From Nannochloropsis oceanica (lineage: Eukaryota; Sar; Eustigmatophyceae; Eustigmatales; Monodopsidaceae): 64,000 nucleotides of DNA. The notes beneath the pieces are model-generated. The model did no database searches. It saw only the letters and a program-made list of their open reading frames with translations, and had not been told where the DNA came from. The stretch covers positions 761,001-825,000 of the forward strand of contig CP038128.1 in assembly GCA_004519485.1 (NCBI GenBank), written 5' to 3'. Position 1 is the first letter of the stretch. Each line of letters begins with the position of its first letter. The position numbers and the translations under genes were made by a program. Positions 47,447 to 58,871 of this stretch are shown in pieces.

Positions 47447-48175
47447 CGCAGGAAGAGGAGGAGGCATAGAAATAAAGATAAAAGGCAGAAAGGTAGACAT
47501 GTACAGCGACGGATGTGTTCAACCGAAAGATGAAATGTTACGACGTGCGGGCAGGGATTGTTTTTTTTTTCGATTTTGGCAATCTGCTGGAAACCGACAA
47601 CTTGCGGGTCAGCTTAGGCCTGAAACATGTTTTGTGAGTAAAAAAGTCAGGGGTGGGGAATAGCATGTGTTGTTCAGTGGTTGCACTCCCTTATTTTTCA
47701 TGTTCAATTTTCTCTTCTTTTCTCCATTTTGCTTGCGTTTCATCTTCTCACATGCCATACTCCTTGCCCTAAGCGGTTCGTGACGTCTCTCACAACGAGA
47801 ATTGTATATACTTAGTTTCTTAGTTTTTTCTTTCTCTCTTCCACCTCTCCACACACAAGAGTACTTTCTGTCCCTTACCACGTTATATCAAATTGTTCAA
47901 CACGACGCGGTGGCGGTAGAAGAGAAAGGAAGAGGTTTGGCAGTTCTTTCTCCTTGCTGTAGTTGTCGCAGCTTCACGAACTTTTCAGCCCTTGATATTC
48001 GTTTCCCTTCCTCCTATGGCCCGTCAAAATGCCTTTGCCTTTCCGTCCTTCTCTCCTGTTCGCTCGGTACAGTCCACACGTACGGACGCTTGCTCGTCAA
48101 TCAATGACCAGAACAACTGGAATTGAAAAAAAAATCTTCCCTCCATCCCTCCTTACCTCCCTTTCCTCCTGCAGC
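47447..48175. other. Convergent 3' intergenic region
   Basis: This 729-bp 3' flank lies between MMAA and SLBP. Short open frames on both strands carry no recognisable content. Confidence 0.7.
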
Positions 48176-49290
48176 TTAGAGAAGGTCATCGTCACTGTAG
48201 CACAGCTCCTCATCATCTCCCAACCGCTGGGCGTCACCCCAATATTCAGCATTCTTGAAGCTGCCACTGTTGTAATCGCCACCTAGTCCAGCGCCCATGG
48301 CCATAGAGCGTTTGATCTTGTAAAAGTCAGCCTCCCCTCCCTCCTCCCCATCATCCCATCTCCTTGCTACCTGATCTCCGTCACTAGCTACAGCTGCGCC
48401 GGACACAAGTGCAGGAAAGTCGCTCCCCACACAACCACCAGCCACCTCCTCCTCTGTCGCCGAGCCTGCGTCCGGCCGATCAAAGGGACTCATCCGGGAC
48501 TTCTTTTTGTCGCGGCCCTTGCCACCGGTACTGCCCGGTCCGCCCTCCTGTGTAATGATAATCTCCTGTCCGTCAAGCCCATCGCTGCTGTCGTCGTCGT
48601 GGACTTCCGCCACATGCATGCCGCCACCGCTATCACCACAGTTGGGAGTGTCGTGGCTGTGACTGTGAGGGCGGGAGGATGACCCGGGCGTCTTGACCAC
48701 CGCAGCGTAGGAAGGGCCGCCAGATTGTGGAAGATCATTGCTACTAGAGGGAGAAGAGGAGAATGAGAAGTGGGAAGTACCAATCATGGTTTCTTTTGGG
48801 TCGAATTCATGGAGTCGCCGGCGCCAGGCCCGGACCAGGCCATTAAACCGCTTGGTGCTGATACGAGCGTGGATGTCGGGTGTCTTTGGGTCGGCGCGAC
48901 GCCGACGTTCCTTTGGCACCAGCTGCGTGTACCGGTCATAGCCCAACGTATTTTTGCCGTAGTCCACCTGCTTTTGGCGCTGCCGGAGTCGGTGCGGGTC
49001 CGTTTCTTCCCCCAGCACCGCCACGGTCAGCGCTCCCGTCCCTCCTGCCGCATGCCTATTGCCGCGGGCTTGGAGGACACTGCTATTTATCTCAGGGGTG
49101 GCGCCAACAAGGCAACTGGGTAGGCGGGGCTTGGGCGCTTGGCCCTCCTCGACTTCGGCACGCACGCGCTTGCTTGCCAAGCGCTTTTGGGACGGGGGGA
49201 CGGAAGGGAGGGAAGAAGGTGAGGAGGGAGGTAGCAGGTGGAGAGGGTAAAAAAAAGGCGGGGACTTACCGCCGGGAGTTCCGTGTCCAT
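48176..49290 (-). CDS. SLBP: Histone RNA stem-loop binding protein SLBP
   Basis: SLBP binds the 3' stem-loop of replication-dependent histone mRNAs and controls their 3' processing and translation. Two phase-0 exons (49290-49270, encoding only MDTELPA, and 49183-48176) give 342 residues. The RNA-binding domain lies near residues 70-140: RQKQVDYGKNTLGYDRYTQL, then DPKTPDIHARISTKRF and VRAWRRRLHEFDP. The GKNT, YxxY and W/LH positions match the family. The human TPNK motif reads TPDI here. The C-terminal 200 residues are Ser/Asp-rich and disordered, ending in an acidic DDEELCYSDDDLL. The 21-base first exon is supported by good splice sites and an in-frame ATG. Confidence 0.93.
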
Positions 49291-49572
49291 GGGGTGGAGG
49301 CTGACGTTGGCTTTGGCTGGGGCTATAGGTGGATGCCTTGTCTTTTTATCCTGTACGATCGAGCGGGGGTGGCGAGGCATTGATCGACGATTTTTATATG
49401 TTCGTGTTGGCTTGATTGCAGGCGGGAAAATGAAGGCAAGACATCATCGGCGATCGACAGCGAGTTCCACCATCAGACACGCCCCGGCCGTCCTGTTGTT
49501 GATTTGATCACGACCCTATTCACAAATACCGCAAACCACATCGATACCTGCACAAACAGGGTCAGGATTAAG
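49291..49572. promoter_or_regulatory. Shared 5' region of SLBP (-) and Sec14-like gene (+)
   Basis: These 282 bp lie between divergent start codons and show no open frame of interest. A cell-cycle element would be expected for SLBP, but none could be assigned by eye. Confidence 0.45.
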
Positions 49573-50984
49573 ATGGAAGGTAGAGAAGCAGGAAGAAGCT
49601 CCCAGCTTGAGTCAACAACGGCGCCACCATCCCAAAGAGAAAAAAAGCAACAGCTGGACCAGGTGCAGCCTGCAACGACGCAGACGCATGAGACCCCTGA
49701 CCCCACGCTGGCCATAGGGAACTCGCCCCGCTTTTTGGGTGACCGACAGCCCCTTCCCGACGAGCTCCAGCTCCTAGAAGATTTTCAGCTCCTGCTTGAC
49801 GAGGGCCAAGTTGCGTTGCCGCGCAGGTACGTACGTGTTAGGACTTTTTGTGTCAATCCCTGCTGTGATCTTGCTTACTTCTGATGGAGTTCCTTGTGGG
49901 GAATCTCTTCTCAGCACACGTGCACTTACCACGATTTGGGCGTGGTGCATCTCCGTCTCCTTCATTTCGACCTCCCTTGGTGTGCGTGGCCCATGCCGAT
50001 ATCTAGAAAGTGCACTTCGATGGGAGAACGCTCAAAAATGTATTGTTTTGTTGTTGTTGAAAATATCAAATGCGCCCCATTATGAATTATTGGATTTGAA
50101 CGAAGAGGGTGCATGTTCGTGGAAGCTCCGCGATTTCAAAAGGTAACAGCGGAGACCGATTTAGTCACCACAAGAGTACATTGGAAGGTGGGCACACTCC
50201 TCAATCTTCTCCTCAGCCCACGGTTTCATTTATTCTTTCACGCATAATAACACACAGCTTTTGGGAGGCCAATTACAATGAGTCGCGATGCAGTCTCTTT
50301 TGGCGCTTCCTCGTCGCCAACGAAGGCCACCTTGCGCACGCAAAAGAGCAGCTGACCAAGGACATAGCCTGGAGGGAGGATATAAAGCTCTATGAGCTGC
50401 AGGGCCGAACACGCGAAGAAATAGTTGGCGTGGATGATGCTTTTTTCTTGGAGCAGTACCCGTGCATTTTCCTAGGCTACGAAGACGAAGCTAACAACTA
50501 TGCTCCTGTAGTGTATAGGAGTTTAACGCACTTGCAGACCAAGGCTTTGGCAGCAAAGGGCGTGACAGTCGAGAAAATGGTCAAGCACGAGCTCTGGCAG
50601 TATGAGACGGATTGCAAGCTCTTGTTCTCGCATCCCGAAAGCTTCCCAGCTCGGCAACTTAAAGTTATCATTGACATTAATGGTATGACCTGGGGGCAAT
50701 GCACCAAAGACTTGGTGAGCATCCTCTCTGGATTTTCATCTTTCAGCAAGCTCCATCACCCTGAACGCCTGCAGAAGCTCTTCATTATTGGTGCGCCCAA
50801 ACCATTTCTCTTTATATGGAATACTATCATTTCACACATCATTCCGGTGAGTACCAAGAATAAGATCACGATTCTACACACATTTGAAGGGCATCTGTGG
50901 CTGGAGGCATGGATGGCGAAGCTCCCGGCAGCCTTGGAGGACGCAAAAGCCAAGGCAGCATCAGCACCGACGGGGCCAAAATAA
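49573..50984 (+). CDS. Sec14-like CRAL-TRIO lipid transfer protein
   Basis: It probably exchanges or senses phosphoinositides or related lipids at membranes. Two exons (49573-49826, 50258-50984) join in phase to give 326 residues. Residues about 60-120 form the CRAL-TRIO N-terminal helices (FWRFLVANEGHLAHAKEQL, IAWREDIKLYEL). The lipid-binding domain follows with YEDEANNYAPVVYRSL, VIIDINGMTWGQC, HHPERLQKLFIIGAPKPFLF and a gate-helix region near HIIPVSTKNKITIL. The N-terminal 60 residues are Gln/Thr-rich and disordered. The 431-bp intron could hide a small exon, but the direct join keeps frame and sense. No GOLD or MSP domain is present. Confidence 0.87.
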
Positions 50985-52207
50985 CTTGTGTGTGTGCGCA
51001 GAGAAATATGATAAGGACATGAACATGTAAATATTGAAGTATTGAAGAAACCTCTCTGTTGTGGGTCAACTTGTGAAGATCGCGGAGTCCATCCCACTAA
51101 CTCGGGACACGCTGTCTCTGGTGTCTTGGCTGCCTACCTTTTTTTTAACCATACAAAAGCACAATCAAATTCCAGGAAACTGATCACAATAGCTAGAGTA
51201 GAGGTGGACTTGTCACTTTTATCGAGTCACATCTGGAATTGGTTGTTGCTGACCAGTTTGGGGTGAAAATCACCGTGAGATTTCTTGGCACGATGTTCCT
51301 CGTGATGCGGACGACGAGCTCTTGCCGCTTTATGTCAATGCTCACGTATCATAACAAATATCAAACGCAAACGAAAAATATGACACTACAGAAAAAGGCG
51401 TGCAGTTACTTGCATGAAACGTGTTAAGATGGAGAGCTTAGAACCTTTGCTGTACAGTTTAAAAAAAAAAACTTAAAAAAAAAACTTAAAACTTAAAATG
51501 ACTGACAAAAACATGTTGAAAGCCGCTCATCGCAGCTCCCTTCTTCATGTGTCCCCCAGAAATTCAGCGCAACCGAACAGTAGTAGATGATGAATCCCTG
51601 ACATCGCCTTCTTGCCTCCCTCCTCAACTAATGTGTGCAAAAGTTGCCCCAAGGGATGTTGGCGACCTCCTGGCTGACAGACATGATATGTTTCACAACT
51701 TATTCACGCGAGTTGGCTTGTTGGTTACAGGATCTGGGGGGTGCCTCATAGAGAATACGAACAACAGACTCCATGGGAAGATGTTGGAGGTCAAGGATAT
51801 TTGTGCGGGAAACTGGTATTTCTCGGACCATGTGTCGGCATAAATCCAACATGAACTGCACATACCCGGAGTCGGACATCTCTTGACCGTTGCTTGGAGG
51901 AGCATTTTTAAATCGAAGCAAACGCCCCACGCAGATGCTTGCGCTTTTGGGCCCCAAGTCCTCGCTATTGGGACCAAGGCACCTCTTAAACGTACACCAT
52001 ATATCTATATCACTGGCACATCGACCTATCTACAATATACAGACAAACCTCCGTCCTGTCTGGTCCCATAGTCGCTCTCCTTCGCTAGATCTACCAAGTG
52101 CCTTCTCCAAAGCACTTGCCAGCTGGCAAGCAAGCAAACAAGGGCGTGCCTTGGGCGCACTTGCACACAAAAGAGACGTGGATTACGGGCCTAAGGAAAA
52201 GCGATAT
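50985..52207. other. Spacer between Sec14-like gene and VPS50, with open frames on both strands
   Basis: This is the longest spacer inside the gene-dense part (1.2 kb). It holds A-rich repeats of AAAACTTAAA type at about 51460-51497. The overlapping open frames at 51547-51843 (+) and 51700-52029 (-) are discussed separately. Confidence 0.5.
51700..52029 (-). CDS. Possible minus-strand exon or gene remnant of unknown family
   Basis: An open stretch of 109 codons with protein-like composition ends at a stop at 51700. It begins directly after a pyrimidine-containing TAG that could be an acceptor. Within it, SDIDIWCTFKRCLGP, GYVQFMLDLCRHMVREIPV and LQHLPMESVVRIL look like helices of a folded protein. 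The only ATG starts lie inside it (the first near 51881). Any upstream exon would overlap the 5' end of VPS50 in antisense. The plus strand of the same stretch is also open for about 99 codons, which weakens both. I recognise no family. Confidence 0.22.
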   Translation of the reverse strand: MGRCASDIDIWCTFKRCLGPNSEDLGPKSASICVGRLLRFKNAPPSNGQEMSDSGYVQFMLDLCRHMVREIPVSRTNILDLQHLPMESVVRILYEAPPRSCNQQANSRE

Positions 52208-54244
52208 ATGGATAGCATGGAGCGGAAAATCAACGACGTCAAGAGCCATTTGGAAAAGGTACGCTCATCGGAGGCATCTACAACGGTTTTTTTAACGACT
52301 AACCCCCCCTCCATTCTCCTCCCCTCGATTTCAATCCACACAGGGCGTGCGCTCCATCAAATACGCGGCAAAGTATGGCACCCACTTCAATGTTTCGAAT
52401 TCCACTATTCGCAATCGCAAGGAGGAATCGATCGACACCCTTATGAAGCGGCTGTACGTCATGCCATTGCCGAAGGAAAATCAGGGCCTGTTGCACGTAA
52501 GTAGCCTGCTTTTCCCTGTCTGTCTCTCCAACCATTCAAATGCTCTTACCTTGGTTATGTTTGATAATGCATACGATTGGCTCACTTCTTTCTCATTTTG
52601 GCGTCACTTTAGGGCATGGATTTTCTTGACGACGAGGAGGAAGACGAGGAGGACGAGGAGGACGAGGAAATCCAGTTGAGCAATGTCCGACGCGGAGCCC
52701 AAAGTCCTATAATCGCGATTGGTAATAGCCGGAGTAATATTGAGAGTAGCCGGAGTATGCTTGAGAGTGGCGTGCTTACTGTTTCCAAGGGCGCCTTATC
52801 CGCCTCGGAATCGAATGACAGCAACCGCACCCAGGCATCAGTGAGTGGTCTCCACTGTCGTTCCAGTACCACGACCAAGCCTTCCAGTGTCAAGACCATG
52901 GGCAGCAAGCGCAGTGGTCTAGCAGGAGATGACTATGACGATGATAGCAGAGCATTTAAAGGGGGGGGGCATGACGAAGGCGTTGGGCCGACAAATATCT
53001 CGGCGCACCGAATTCCTACAGAGGACACGGCCCTTACTCGCTTCATCCGCCGGGCTCCTGTCAACGGCAGAGAGGCAGCCCAAATCTCTCACCTTAGGAG
53101 CATGGAGTGGGTCTCCATGCCTCGGTCGGAGGAGGAAATCTTAGCTACCTTAGACAAGCGTTTTTATGACCGTGATTTTGACCCGGCTTTACATGTGCTC
53201 GAGTCGTTTCCTGTCCAATTGAAGGATTTTAATGCCTACGTGGAAAAACAGCTGAGCGAGAAGGATATCGCTAAGGAGCATATTATGGCGAAGCTTGCTA
53301 CGGGGGTGGAAGCAAACTATCATGTTTTGATCGAGGGAATGAAGAATGTGCAGGAGGTGGACTTGGATCTGACGGCCACGAGCATGCAAACCGTAGAGTG
53401 TCGCCGTCGACTCAGCATGGCCGATCATGGTATCCTCGACCCTTTGCTCCACATCCTACACAAGCGTATTCGCCGAGAGAACCTCCAGGAAGTCGCCAAC
53501 ATCCTCAAGTATACTCATGGCACGCTGCTTTTGGAAAGAGAAGCTAAGAGGGCTTTTGCTGCTGGGCGACTTGAGCAGGCCATAATCGCTGCCACCGATG
53601 CCAAGCTTGTCCTTGATAGCGACGTGCTCAAGAACGTGAACATGATGGAAGAGGTCACCCAAAGCCTGGACCAGATCCTACCCGAGTTGCGTCTTGCGGT
53701 GGATAAAAGCCTGCGGCGGCTTTGCAGCGGAAGGGGAGGGGGGGGGAGCAGTGCTGCTTTCCTTTCGACAGAGTATGCTTGGATCCTCCGGGCGTACCTC
53801 ACATTGGACGATCATGGTGTCAGGCTGAGCAGCAAGCCGCGAAGTGCTGTCAGTGATAATTCATTATGTGATCACGTCAAGGGGCTGGAGCCAAAGGATT
53901 CGTTGGCGCAGGGCATTGTCCCCATTGCACCGACGGTGGATAGGGGAGGGATCCCAGGACTGAGTGAGCGCATTCAACGATTCATAGCCATGGATCTCGA
54001 TTACTGTATTAAGGTCGCTATAATTCATGCCATCATGCCCGCCAGTACTGCCGAGCCGGTCTCCAATGCGAGAATCAGCAACCTTAGCAGCAGCAGCAGC
54101 AGCAGCAGTAGCAGTTGCAGCGCTGCCTCGACAACGGCCAGCCTGACAGCCAAGGCCCTGAGTTCGGCGTCGCCGTCCCCAATACAAGTCTCTTCTGCTT
54201 CGCAAGGGAGTCTTACGCCTGTTTCTGGCTCACCATCGCCGCCA

Positions 54245-54283
<39 letters not shown>

Positions 54284-55567
54284 CCTTTGTCATCCTCTTC
54301 TCTGCCGACAACAGTGGGGACATCAGCAGCACCAGCACCGGATGTGGTGCGAGACGTACATAAGCGGGTAATTGCCTGGAAAGGGCGGTGCTTGGATGCG
54401 TGGATGGTGACGGATTTGATCAAGCAGCTGCCTGCTGGTGCTGCAATTAGGGTTTTGGGTAAGCTGGCTGAACAAGTGACCGAGATTTTGCATCGTTTCT
54501 TCTTACTCATGCAGTGGCATCGAAGTCCGTTTGATGTGCGGAATGAGGAGGAGGATTTTTTGCACCGCCCCGGTGATTTAAACATGCAGACGAGTTGTGT
54601 AGTTGGGGGACTGAGCGACGACGAGGAAGAGGAGGAAGATGAGGAGGAGGGGGAGGGACAATCGCTAAAGAAGGTCGCTGCCGTGGCTAGTGGGAGTAAA
54701 GACGGGGGCGAGGAGGAAGAGGAAGAGGAGGTGAAGAAAAAGGAGGACGACGACGGCGAAAGCTTCATATCATCCGTCGTGCAAGACGGTAGAAAGCTGA
54801 ACGCGGTCGAGATGGCGCGTGTGCTTAAGGAGAGAAAGGAGGAGTTGGAGCTTGCCCGACTCGCGGCCGTAGAGCGGGACCTGAAGGAGGTCCGGAAGCA
54901 GCTTTGGGTGCCGATCGAACGGGCTGTTGTGGCGCTTTTGGCCGAGTGAGTCATGACTGATATTAGAAAATATGATATGGAAAGGGCGTAACTGCTGTGA
55001 CGTGATGTTCACAACCCCTTCTTACGTACCTCTCCCCCTCTCTTTTTCTCTCCTTTTCCGTCCTCGGCCCAATTCACTCACAGAGAAGAAATATGCCTAG
55101 AAAATCTCATCCAAGTGCTTGCCATCGGAAAGCTACTGGTTGCCCTTGGAGAAGAGTTTGGGCACAACAAATCAACAGCTCTAAAAAACTTAATGCACAC
55201 CAAATGCGAGCTAGTTCTCAAAAAGACCCACCAAGAATGTTTTGCGGTCGTGCAACAGATGCTTGAAAGGGAAACTTGGTTCAGCGTACCCATCTCAGTG
55301 GAGGACCTGGGGGGGATGGCAGGTGTGCTCAACAACCATGGGAAGCCTCTTTTTTGGCCTACCGTGAATAGCTGGGGCCATTTGGTGAAAGAGCGGGTGC
55401 TGGAGAGGGACGGCGCTATCTCGCCGCTTTTTATCCTGTCTAAATTTGTCTCGATGGGTAATCCCTTCCTGAACTTATCCTTTTCAAGCAAGCTCCCGGC
55501 AGACCCGAGCTTGGTCATCTTTACTGTTCTACCCCCTCCGAGCAGCAGCAGCAGCAGCAGTTGCAGC

Positions 55568-55598
<31 letters not shown>

Positions 55599-57663
55599 GC
55601 CCCAATAGCAGCAAGCATTCTAGCGAGAAAGGGCCTGCATCACCCGTCATTCCCCGCCCGACGCACGCATGGACCATGACCCAATCAGCGCTCAATGGCG
55701 TCGCTCGGTACGCCGGACTGTACCTGCAGCTCATGCATCTCTACCCTACCATGGCCCTTGAGACATACACAACCTTACTTCAACTCTTGGAATTTTACGT
55801 ATATGTGGTGTTTGCTATCTTTGTGCCGGAACATTCCGCACAGCTCTTTCTCTCACACACCTCGAATCTAAATCGACAATCAAGCGTGGTGGAAGAAATT
55901 GCCTGGGCCAATCAAGAGGTCCATATGCCGCTGCCCTGCGAGGTGGGGATGGAACTCGTGCAGCTTAGGAATTACTTGAACCGGATTCGGAAGGATTTGA
56001 TCGAGAGCGAGGGTTGGGGGATTGCCATGGAAACGGAAACCGCGAGTAAGACCAAGAGACTCGGGGCGGATTTGGGAATTGTGTGTAAAACCTTGAGCGC
56101 GGCTAGTGGAGCGACCGGCAGCGCTAAGGTGATCGGAGGGGGATGGCCTGGAAGCCATCGACAGCGGGTGCCGTTGCGTCAGGAGGAGGAGGAGGAGGAG
56201 GAGGAGGAGGAGGAGGAGGAGGAGGAGGAGGAGGAGGAGGAGGAGGAGGAGGAAGGCGTGGTTTCGGCTTCTTGTCGCTCTTGGCCTCATGCAGCAGTGT
56301 CCAAAATTCAGGGGTTCGGAAGGGCAGCAGCCTGTGATGATAGTCATGACGAGGAAAGCGATGGGAGTGAGGGAGCGGACCGCCGTTTGGTTGCGAAGGT
56401 GGGGTCAAAACGAATAATCAGGTCAGACAAGTATAACAGACTATCAGATAGCTGGTGGATTGGAAATAGGTTTGCTCTTCATCTACAAACCTATTTAATC
56501 TCTCCTCCCCACCCATCCCCTCTTTCCTAATTTACTTTCCTGATTTAACCCAAAACAGGAGAGTCGACTTCAAATGCTCCTCGCTCATCACCGAGACCTT
56601 AGAAGACGCCGAGACTCTGTTTGGACTATCCAACCGAGCCGTCGCAGTCGAATCCTGCCTTTTTGTTCTTGAAATTCTCAAAACTATCCAGCCCCAAGTC
56701 CTCCTCATCTTGCCCGACAAGAATCGCGCTTTGGGAGGTAACCGCGGTACATTAGAAACATACCTCGAGACAGCCACTGAGGCCATTTCTCAGCTTCGTA
56801 TTTTGACTTATCGATGCGCCGCTCCACGTTTGATCGGAGCTGCTGGATTGGTCCATGCGATAGAAGAGCAGCAGTGGAATCAGCATCTGATCCGGGACGA
56901 GGCAAATCCCTACACAGATAAGGTTTTTGGGACTTGCCGTGACTTATGGGAGAAGATTAAGGGACCGGATGGAGGGGTGGTGATAGGGATGGGGGTAGGC
57001 GTGTACATCCCCCCCTCGGCGCAGCTGCTGATATGGACGGAGGTGGCTCAAAGCGTTATGGGCGCGCTGTTGGAGGCTTTCGCAAGGATTGAACGGTGCT
57101 CTACGGAAGGGCGGTCGTTGATGAGTATGGACTTGCAAGCGGTGCAGGCAGGATTGGATCGTATTCATAAAGTGAGGCCGATTCGCGGGAAAATGCATGT
57201 GGATAATTATGTGAAGGCTTTTTATTATGGAGAGGCAGATGTAATGGCGTGGATCGAACAGAACTACCAGAACTATGCCTTCCGGCATATGGCCGGGCTG
57301 TTGAATGTGGGGGTAGGACAAAAGAAGAAGAAGGGGATGCGCGAACTTGTCAATAAGGTGGCTGCTTTATACGCCTCGGAGGAGGACTTTGAGGAAGATG
57401 AGGGGGGATGGAAGCAGGAAGAGGAGCGGGGAAGTGTGCATGGTGCGGAAAAGGAGGGTGGTCACAATTGGGATGCCACGGGGGCCAGTACTTTGTATGG
57501 GCAATACCACCACAGGAGCACCGACAGCAGTAGCATGAATCCTTCCCTTGTGACGCCTGCTTCCTCGTCGTTGTTCTCTTCTTCCTCCGATGCTAAAGCG
57601 AGTATGAGCAGCACCTTTAGCAATATGATGCAGAGAAAGGGATTGCGGAAGGGATTTCTGTAG
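52208..57663 (+). CDS. VPS50: VPS50/syndetin (CCDC132), EARP tethering subunit
   Basis: It replaces VPS54 in the EARP tether that returns cargo from endosomes and works with syntaxin 6-type SNAREs. Exons 52208-52258, 52344-52496, 52613-54945, 55084-56421 and 56559-57663 join in frame to give about 1,659 residues, half again the usual length. The hallmark is ILATLDKRFYDRDFDPALHV, followed by KKIS-like coiled helices and the VPS54_N-type region to about LRLAVDKSLRRL. The C-terminus (VDFKCSSLITETLED, then VDNYVKAFYYGEADVMAWIE) fits the syndetin C-domain. Excess length comes from Ser, Gln, Asn and Glu runs, including about 25 Glu from a GGA array. The start is uncertain: the frame is open upstream. 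The 56421 donor is GTCAGA; 56468 is an alternative in the same phase. Confidence 0.88.
54249..54281. repeat. (CAG)n encoding polyglutamine in VPS50
   Basis: Eleven CAG triplets encode a pure Gln run. A separate AGC array at about 54085-54115 encodes Ser. Confidence 0.93.
55541..55599. repeat. CAG/CAA array encoding Ser and Asn runs in VPS50
   Basis: AGC triplets followed by AAC triplets encode runs of Ser and Asn. The same nucleotide repeat yields Gln in other genes of this window, so the residue depends on frame. Confidence 0.9.
56181..56253. repeat. (GGA)n encoding polyglutamate in VPS50
   Basis: About 24 uninterrupted GGA/GAG triplets encode a Glu run. It is the mirror of the kinase array at 37159, which encodes Gly. 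Confidence 0.95.
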
Positions 57664-58026
57664 ATAACATTATGCACAGAGCAAAGTGCGTGTGTCGCTA
57701 GGCCGGATAAGGCTAAAATAGCATCTTTACACGCGGGAAAGCAATCGCTTGAAGTTATGTCCTCGCACTGAAGCAATATCAAAATACCAAGAGCTCTTGC
57801 CTTTTTCTTTCCTTTCTTTGAGCAAACATCATTCACACTTTTCAGCCACTTTTTTCTCGGCAGGACATCAGAATTCTTCTCGATAAATGCCTCTCGTCCC
57901 TCCATCTCACACGCATTTCTTTCTATATACATACTATTGTTAGAGGATTCCATGCCTTCAAAGAACAAGTCATACATACACACACGCACAGAGCAGCAAG
58001 AAATGCTCATTGCCTCGCGCATTTTC
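57664..58026. other. Convergent 3' intergenic region
   Basis: This 363-bp spacer lies between VPS50 and the coiled-coil gene. A minus-strand open frame (57462-58022) runs antisense into VPS50 and is not credible. Confidence 0.7.
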
Positions 58027-58871
58027 CTACACCTGGATAACAGGATGGTTCACCTTCTTCACCGTTCTCATCCCACTCCCACCAAACAGGCCAAAATAAT
58101 TCCCCAATGTTCCTGCTGCCCGTCCCCACGCCTTAAGCAAGCCATCATCCCTCCGGACCTGTTCTCGCAATCTCTGAATCTCCAACTGACTCCTCCTATT
58201 CTGTAGTTCCAGCATCTCACAATGCTTCCGCAACCGCCTCAAGTCCCCCGCCTCCTGCCCCTCCAACAGCAGCAACGCGTCTGCTTCCCCCGCAATAGCC
58301 CCCCCACCATTCACCGCCAAGGCTTTCACCAACTGCCGATCATCAACATCAATTGAACTCGATTCTGTCTCCCTATTTTTTGTTGTTTCACCCAGGTGCT
58401 TCTTCAGCTCCGCAATCAGAAGCCTCCGTTCACTCCTTAGTTCATCCACCTCATCACCCAACCGCTTTCGATCTGCCTGCAGTTGCTGTACGAGCGCCTT
58501 CCAATCATCCAAGGCCTCCAAACGGTGTTTTCGGGATTGCTGGCGGCGGAGTTCCTCGAGTTGGCTTTGCTGAAAGTCGAGTTCGTCTTCTAACTGGGCT
58601 TGGCGCTTCTGTGCCTCCTCCACTTGGGACGCCCGGGCTTGAAGTTGAGCTTTCATCGCAAAGAGTCGTTCCTCTGACTCGAGTTTGACATTTTTCAGGT
58701 GCTCCAAGACTTTACTTAGCGCGTCCTGTTGAATTCGTATAGGTTTGCGAGTAAATGAGCGTAATGGAGCGACAAAAAGCGGGAAATGGAGGTGTGGAGA
58801 CGAGGAGAAGAGGATAAAGCGCGGGCACGCGTACACAGTCGATATTCACGTACCCCATCTGATGCTACCAT
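58027..58871 (-). CDS. Coiled-coil protein of unknown function
   Basis: I do not recognise the family. Two phase-0 exons (58871-58854 encoding MVASDG, and 58725-58027) give 238 residues. Nearly all of it is heptad-rich helix: LSKVLEHLKNVKLESEERLF, then VEEAQKRQAQLEDELDFQQS, LQADRKRLGDEVDELRSERR and CEMLELQNRRSQLEIQRLRE. A Gly-containing break (VNGGGAIAG) separates the two coils. The C-terminal 30 residues are not coiled and carry LGNYFGLFGGSGMRTVKKV, which may be a binding or membrane-contact segment. The first exon could be longer, because the frame stays open to about 58960 with an acceptor-like site. Golgin-type tether or cytoskeletal linker are guesses only. Confidence 0.62.

Noticed and set aside
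57462-58022. 186-codon minus-strand open frame antisense to the VPS50 3' end
   Set aside because: Its first part mirrors VPS50 coding sequence and its remainder has no recognisable features; it is most likely a chance frame in the 3' spacer.
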